Origin: Lycorma delicatula
Taxonomy: Eukaryota; Arthropoda; Insecta; Hemiptera; Fulgoridae
DNA: 64,000 nucleotides
Assembly: GCF_047948215.1 (NCBI RefSeq)
Contig: NC_134456.1
Span: 201,822,034 to 201,886,033 of the forward strand
Direction of reading: 5' to 3'
The notes beneath the pieces are model-generated. The model was given only the letters and a program-made list of their open reading frames with translations, was not told where the DNA came from and did not search any database. Made by a program: the position numbers and the translations under genes. The stretch's first letter is position 1; each line of letters opens with the position of its first letter. Below are positions 51,791 to 60,700 of this stretch, in pieces.

Positions 51791-54700
51791 CATCTGTGGG
51801 AATGTCACATGTGGCGTTCGCATTGGTGGCATCCTGACTGAGGCAAGAACAAGTCTGAAAGATACCTTTTGCCGAGGTTTTGAAGGTGACTTTCAGTAAA
51901 GCCCATAAGGGCTAGGTACGAGGGGATGACATGATGAAAATAACTGTCACATGGTGGGTTTCTTCCCCTACTACGGGGTCAGGATGGACATTAATTCATG
52001 CTTTATTCAAGGAAAATTATAAAAGAAGAGCATCAACTAATTTTAAGTATATAAATTGCTATCTAACACTTTTAATTGGGTTATACATTTTCAATTACTT
52101 GTTTCTTTTAACTAAGGGCGATGAAAAATTCAAATTACAGATTATAATGTGCACAAAAAAGCAATGTAGAAAAAATATCACACATAGAGAAACATAAAAA
52201 ATTATTTTGTATATCAGTAATAAAAATATTAAATGAAGGCTTTTTATAATCTTATAGAAAGCATGAAAACCTTGGTGCATTTTCTTCAAGCATGAAGGAA
52301 AACGTAATAAAATAGCTTACAATACTGCAATAATCAGAACAATCGTATATTTAAAAAGAATTGGGCTGAAAACCTATTTCCAGTCCATCTGAGAGAGATC
52401 ATGCTTTGCTCAATCCTTATGGCTATTTACATTTACTTAAACATTAAAATATCCACTCATACTGTCATTTGTGTAAAGATTTTTTCTGTTGTATTTATTC
52501 CACATTTTTCTAATGTTTCTTATTTTCATTTTTTTTTAGTAAGGAATAGGTCAAGATCTAGATCAAGAACACGATCGAGATCAAGGTCTACTTCAAGATC
52601 ACATTCTCCTCGTGCAGTTATTCCACAAATCGATATGCAACTACCATTTCAGCCATCAGCAACTCCTACTTGTCTTCAGTTTAGATTCATGGTAAGTTCA
52701 TTAATTAGATTTTATATCTTTAATTTTTTGTATGAGAGGTGGATCAAAAATAAGTTACATCTTTGCTATGTTCTTGAACTGAAAGGGATATATTAATGTC
52801 TTGTGGTGGTAGCACTGGTTATGTTGTCTTCACACAGCAATTCTGTATGATATTCACTACATGTAGTGTAGTTGTTAATAAATTGTGTCCTTTAGAGGTT
52901 TCGACCAGCATTGATATGTGTTCAGTAGTCTGATTTTTGTGGGCAAAAAATTACAATTGTTGTGAAATTCATTGCCAAAATGGTTGAGGTATATGGTGAG
53001 AATGCAATGTCACACCCCATGATCACAAAATGGTGCCAAATCTTCAGAAACAGAAGAACAAATGTTAGTGACGATGACGAACTGCGTGTTGGGTGTCCTT
53101 CAACTTCAAACACAACTGGTAACAGAATGCATGAATGAAATGATCTTGAATAATTGGCACATTAAAATTAGAGAGATTTCAAGTGTACTTAACATCAGTT
53201 ATGGTACTGTGTTTGCAATTATTTGCAATCAGCTTGGTTACTGTAAGATGTGTGCACGATGGGCGCCACATCTGTTGACCGATAACCACAAACATCAATG
53301 TTTTACGTCTGCTCTTTCTTTTTTTCAACATTATTCCAGGATTGGTCCACAGTTTTTGAAACAAATCATCACAGGGGATGAGAGATGGGTGCTTCATTAC
53401 ACTCCTGAGACAAAATGCACATCACATGAATGGAGACACAAAAATTTGACGCAGCCAAAAACAATCTCACATGTTCGAAAGGTTATGCTAACAGTCTTTT
53501 TCAAGTCTGAGGGAGTTGTTTACAATGAATTTATGCCTCGAGGAACAACAATCAATGTTGAATCTTACTGTGAGACTTCAAAAAAATTGCGTAAAGTCAT
53601 TAAAGCTCAAAGACTTGGAAGATTGAGCGATGGGTCATTTTGCTTCATGACAGTGCTACTCCTCATTCAGTTCATGTGACAAAGGAGTTACTGCAAAAAT
53701 TCAAGTGGGAAGTGTGGTCTCATCCACCTTACAGCACTGACCTAGCATCCTGCAACTACTACCTGTTTGGTCCTCTCAACTGAGACTTGGGAGGGAAGCG
53801 TTTTGCTAATGATAATGAACTGAAGGAAGCAGTCCTTAAATGGTTAAAGGAAATTGGACAAAATTTTTATGAGAGGAATTGAAAAACTTGTCACAAGGTA
53901 TGATTGACAAGTGTTTAGAAAAACTTAGTGATTATGTCAAAAAATAGATAAAAATATGTAGTATTTTGTTCAATAAGAAAAAAAAAATTATCTTATAAAT
54001 ATGTTCTTGTTTCATAGAGGGGGTGTAACTTACTTTATGATTGTCCCTCATATAATTTGTATTTTTCTTTAGGATTTTTTACAGTTTATTATCTTCACAT
54101 TTTCCAGAATTTTAGTTCCAGCAACCTTATAATAAAAATATTACTTAGATAGAATCTAATTGTAAATTTAATTGAATGAAGAAAAATAATTTTTTTACAG
54201 TCTTAATAATTTTGGGAAATGATTTTAACAGTTAATGCCTTGTAAGCAAATTATTTTGTTAGTATTTTCAATTTCTTGAATTACTTTTATATAAAATAAT
54301 AAAAAATTAATTTGCTTTTGGAAGATATTTCAGCTTTTACTTGGGGACATCTAAGTAAAATATTTTGCATATGTTATTGAGAATACTTAAAAAATTTGAT
54401 ATAGAATAAAAAATTCAACCTTGCTGATCATTTCATTCAGATTACACATGCATTAACGTGGGATTATATTGTAAAAAGTAACAAATTAAATACAGCAGGA
54501 AAGTATGAAATATGTAAAAAAATGTCCATATCCTTATTGGATTTTTATTATTTGTGTGTTAGTTACTCTTACTGGTTAATCTGTTACTCAAACAATTAAG
54601 ATATTTTTCCTATCATAATCCACCTTTCTTCAATAATATGTTCACCGTTTTCATACCTTATATTAGGCATAATCCATTACATTAAATTATATAAGAAAAT

Positions 54701-57700
54701 ATAATATGTATTAAATTATGTAAAAATATTAGCAAGAAATGACTATGTAGAATTCATTGTCAATAGAATATGAATTCTATGGTTTTCAATCCTGCAGTTT
54801 ATTCATTAGTATTAATAAGAATAGAATTATGGAATTTAAATATATTCAAGTTTTATTTTTTGCTAAATGGAATGATTGTTTTATTATTTTATCAGGTCGG
54901 TTCCTCTGATTCTTTTGTTGGTGACATGAGTGAATAACTTTTAAATGATAAATTAGGCTATCTGCTTAAAACATCCTAAACAAGAAGAGTTTTCAGTTTT
55001 TATCATATTTGCTCAGTATTGGATAGTTTTAGCATACCACCATAATGATATTTGTATTTATTCTGATACTAGTTATTTTTAAAATTGGTAAAAAATGTTA
55101 AGAACTCATGTAAAAGTGTTTAATTGCTAACTAAAATGTTTATGCATTTTTTCACATTCTAATGAATTTAAGCTCAATTTCAATAGCAGTCTGTTTATAT
55201 CATTTCTCTGCACATTTTTCATACAGGAAGCATTTTTAGCCCATCTTTTCAATTTTCATAAAATTAAAAAATTGTAAAATAAGATAATTTAAAAGAATAA
55301 ATAATTAAAACATTTTCAAATAAAACTGTATTTAAAAACATAATTATAACTTTTTAAATTTTGACTGTTAAGATATAATAATCAGCCCTACTAAATTGGA
55401 ATGTTCATAAGTTGGTTTTAATTTTGCATTGACTTAAAACAGGTTGAAATTTAAATATTAGTTGGAAAGTGTAATTTTTACTTTTTGTGGAGCATTTATT
55501 TATCAGTTAAAATTTATTTCATTTACAATTTATGCAATATCTAGTAACAGCTTTGCCTAGAAAAAGTGGATGTAGAAAAAATTATATTCTGATAAGTGAT
55601 GGTAATATATATGTGATTCATTATTTTAGAGCCTAGATATTGCTGCTATTATTTCAAATTAAAAATACTGAATATATGTACTGCTTCAAAGTGTGAATTA
55701 CTTGAAATAATAAGGATGCTTTTTTAATTTAGGGTTGTTAAATTTTTATGTATTTATTTTTTTTTTATTAAGCATGAAAGATATGTATTTGTATTATTTT
55801 CATTTGAGTCGATGAGTTTCAAAACTATCTATTTAATTAAACAACCTAAAATGTTTAGGAAATACAAAGACTTGTTTTTTGTTTTTTTTGTAATAATGAT
55901 TTTGATGTTTTTATAATTGGAATTTTAATAAAAATCATGCTATACTAAATAAGGAAATAATAAATGTATTACACTCCAATAATTTAAAATAATGATTGAA
56001 AATTGTAATTGGTTACTTCTGCTTGTTGCAAATAATAAAACAAATTTGTAAAAAAATATTAAAGGTTTATTAAAAAATACAGTGATAAAAAACATTTGAT
56101 AGCTAATAAATAGTGAATGGTTCAAAAATCACAATAGTCCAATTTTGTTGTGATCAAGTTCCATCACTAAAAATTATGCTAAACTACACAATCTTGACAC
56201 AAAAATGTTTAACTTCAAATCAGAACCATGTTTGTTCACATTAATTTCATTCTGTACACAGCCATAGCCTGTTAGATTTGACCATTCCATCAGTTTCTTC
56301 GCAATTTTTTTTTCTACTTATTCCACTAGTATACTTCTGTAGAAATGAAAAAAATGTACTTTTGTAAATTTGAAAAAAAAGATAATTAGATGGTTTTGAA
56401 ACTCATTAACTCATATTTAGGTTAAGAACATTTTTCACGAACAAAAAATGTTTTACTGATTTTCAGAACGCTGGTAACTTGGTGAAAAATTATTGTATGG
56501 AAATGATAAAAAAAAAAAAAAAATTTTAAACTTGAAGAGTCTAGTAGAGTCTGTTCAGAAGCTTAAATTCTTAGTTGCTTTAATTATTTGGGAATTGTAG
56601 GTAGTAGTAGTTATTTATTCTCTTTTAAGGAAACAGAAGTGGAAGCAACCAGTTAAAAGTAGTAGCAAGTGATAGTGGTGGGGAAGAGAAATTGAAGCAG
56701 AATATTGGTGAAAAATCAAGTGGATCTTCGCTAACATCTGGTTCTGGTTTACAGGATCAAATGTATTTTGATAATGATGTGGGTCACTGGCTTGGTCGTT
56801 TGCTTAGTATGACCTCATATCAAAAAATAGAAGTAATAAAGAACTGTTGGTCACCAACTTCAAGTTAGGACTTTGCTAAGGATGCTGTGCAATTAAAAAG
56901 AAAATTTAAATATAGCTGGTTAGTGGATTGTGCTCCTTGTCTGGCGTATTGCAAGAAATTAAAGGACGTGTTGTGCATTTACTGTGTGTTGTTTCCACCA
57001 ACTATTGTGCATGTTGTTTTGGGTCGTTTCATTATGTTGTGAGGCCCTTTACTCGCTATAAAGACATGCACGAATTCGTGAAAATCTCACGTGTCATCTC
57101 AGTGGCACTAATTGGCGGCCACAGCAGCAAAATGTTTTGTTGAAAATATACCTTTTGATGTATAGCCGATTTCTGTCCACTAACAAGAAGTAGAAGCCAA
57201 CAAGAAGATTGTTGCATCAGTAATTTCAACTGTGATGATTTGTGGTACACATGATGTACCTTTGAGGGGGCAAAGAAAATCATGAAGGTGTTTTTGAAGA
57301 CTAGATCAAAACTCAAAATATGAGTGCATTTTAAAAGAGCATGTAGAAAAGGGTGCAAAAAATTACTTATTTTAAACCACTTACTTTTCACCACAGATTC
57401 AAAATTGAATAATCAACCTATGTGGCGACATAAAGGAAGGATGTGCTTATAGTTAGTATCTTGACAGACAAGAGCAGTGACATGGAAAGAGTAACTTTCT
57501 ATTGGAGTCACATTTTTTGACAAGGAAAAGATGATAGTTCATGAGGAGTTTCTTGGGTGTGTAGTGTTGACTGACAAAATTAAGGAATTGTATGCAAAAT
57601 CTGTAGCATCTGCATTAACAACTATGTAGAAGGGTAGGCCGTGATCCAGAAAAGTGTGTCGGACAAGTATGCGATGAGTGTTCCAGTATGGCAGGAAAGG

Positions 57701-60700
57701 TTGGTGGTGTCGAGAAAAGTATACAAATGTTATACTTTTACTGTGCTAGTTACAAACTGAAATTAGTAAATTTAAATGAAATAGCATGATATGAAATACG
57801 GTTTCCATAATAAAAGAAATAATAAGATTCTTCTGAGAATTGGCCCTTCATTGAAAACATATACCGAATACACCAATGCGAAGTAAAAGTATTGCCACAT
57901 TCAAGAAATATTATATGCAGATCGTTATGGTGCTTGAAAAACTATCAACAGATAGTAACAATGCAACGAGAAAAGCTGATTTTCAAATGCATTATGCTGC
58001 TACAAAATCAGAATTTATTCTTAGTGTTTGTCTCATAACAAAATATTTGGCCCTCCTATAACCAGTGGTAAATACTCTTCAGTCACAAGTGTGGACTTAC
58101 TTCAATGTGCAAATCATAAAAAAAAATCACAAACATAAGGAAAGAAATTATAGTGGAAATGAGGTTATTGAAAGTGAAAGTGTATTAGCAGGGGCTGAAA
58201 CAATAACTGAGCATATTGGAACAGATTTCAATATGCCGTGAGTCATAAATCAGCAGAAACATTGTGTGAATCCACCAGCACAGATTCCTTGCGACTTTTG
58301 GAGAAGATCACTAATTATTCCATATACAAATCCATAAATAATTTCTCTGAAAGAGCATTTATCTCAGGAGAACTTGTCTGCATTCTGACTGCTTACGTTG
58401 CACCCTCACATAATAATTGATATAACATATTAGCATTTTTAAAATTAAAAAAAAAACAAGTTTTTGTAGTTACTACAATTTGAATGATTTCTTTGGTGAA
58501 GCTGAACTTTGGTACAACCAACAGGAAAAAATGTGCCATATGCCAAACTGAAGGAGATAGAACTAGCTGCACTAGTTAAAGAAACCCAGTTGTTCTACCC
58601 ATTCATAAAATGCGCACACTTGCACAACATGCATTATCAAAAGATCCTTCAGCGCCTTACACAGGGTAGAAACTTGGTTACGGTCAACAGTGACAGAAAA
58701 ATCGGCTTGTTGGGCTTTGTATGATGAGTGTGCATAAAAAGAAGGTTCTGGAAGCTAAAAAGAAATTTTGTCAAAATTTAGCCAGAACTCTCGTAGACTA
58801 GTGCTGAAATAAGATTCAGCTAGGTTCGAATAGCATGGAAACTAATTATTTTCAGGATTTTCAAATAAAACCATTTTTTAAGAAAAAATGTTATCTTATT
58901 TTTATTTCCCCTGGAGAAAATCCTGGCAACACCTATGAGAGGGTAAGTATGAGTATTTTTTATCATGGAAATGTTTCTTATTTAGATAGGTTGCAAAGTA
59001 ACTCATATCTAGGTAAAATTACATATTTTTTAAATTATTTTACAGGCATGGAATGATATTGGAATTATTGAACAGACTAATACTGAAGATGATCAAGCAA
59101 TATCAGTAAAATTTCATGATTCTTCATTCCATTATCCATTCAGAATATCAAATGAACTAAACTATTCTATGGCAGCACTTAGTTCAGATGTTGTAGTCTT
59201 TGCTAGTGAAAAGGTGGATGAAAAACTTAGGTAATATGACAAAAAAAATGTTATGTGTCATTTGAAACTGAATTAATATCAATTCTCTTAGCAGTTAGTT
59301 ATATTTCATAATTAAAAAAATCTGATGTAGATACCACATGACTTCCTTGTACGCTTATTAAATTACATATATACATTTTTTGCTGCCCTTCATTAAACCT
59401 TATTCCATTTAAAAGTGAGATACACTCCTAATTTTTTAATAAAGTGGACAGTTACACAATTGCTGAAATATTAGTTTTAATTAACATCAAATATTTATAC
59501 AATTATTAATTCAACAACCTTACATGAAATATTAGGATAGATTAAAAGTCTCTTTATTACTTGTATTACTAGGTCAGTATTATTCGTATCTTCATGAGTT
59601 GCTGATTAACAAAAGTTTTAGTTTTAGTGTGTCGTATAAACAAAAGTTAATAATAAGTAAACTATTCCGTTTATTGAACTTCTGTACTCTGGTTACAAAT
59701 GTTAATTTTAACCTTATGTTGTAAAATATTCAGTTTTTATTATTGGATTATTTGGTGAATAATCAAAAATGAAAAAGGAACAATCATACAGGAAAAAGAT
59801 AGGTAGCATGAAGAAATATATCTAAAAAAACGACATTAAGATAAATATGAAGAGGAAGAAAATGTTAAGAACAAGGGAAGAATAAAAAAATTAAGAAAAG
59901 ATGGTAAATATAAATAGAAGAAAGTGTTAAAACCAAAGAATAAATAAAAAGATTAAGAGACGATGATAAATATAAATAGGAAGAAAATGTTAAGATCAGA
60001 ACAATTATATCAAACCAAGAGCGATTAAATGATTGGCAATAAAAACAAATAAACGAAATAACGATCAACTTTGACTTAGGGAGAATATTGTCCAACAATA
60101 TCAGAGAAGTAATGAACTAAAAGATAAGAATTTTTTGCAGTTTATGAAAGATGGGTATGTATACCTCAGTGTATATGTTGTTCTTGTGAGGGTCTATTTT
60201 TCAGTCACTGTATTTAACCTTAATATAGATAAAATTAAGCTACAAAATCCAAAACTAATAAAATTCTAAATTATATATTTCAATTAATATTAAATAATCA
60301 GATTTTTCACCAAATCTATTACACGTACACATATGTAATAATACCTATTAAATTACATATACACATTTGAAAAGTACATAAAATTTTATTTCATTAGTAA
60401 TTGCTGATTTAAAAAAAAATTTTGCTATTGAATTATTTATTGTAAATTTTTTTAAAAAAATCACAGGTTAATAATTATGTAATCAATATATTTAAATTAA
60501 ACAAAAAAAGTTAAAAAAGTAAAATAAAAAAAGGAGGTAAAGTCTGATTTGAACTGATGTGCCTTCCCTTGTAAGATTCAAATATTTCATTAATTAAATT
60601 TGTTTTTGGCTATAACTCTGGAACCAATGATAATAAGTACCATAATACTTATGATATATCTTTAAAAAGCTGTCAATGAGGGCTTATTACTGCAGTTAAG

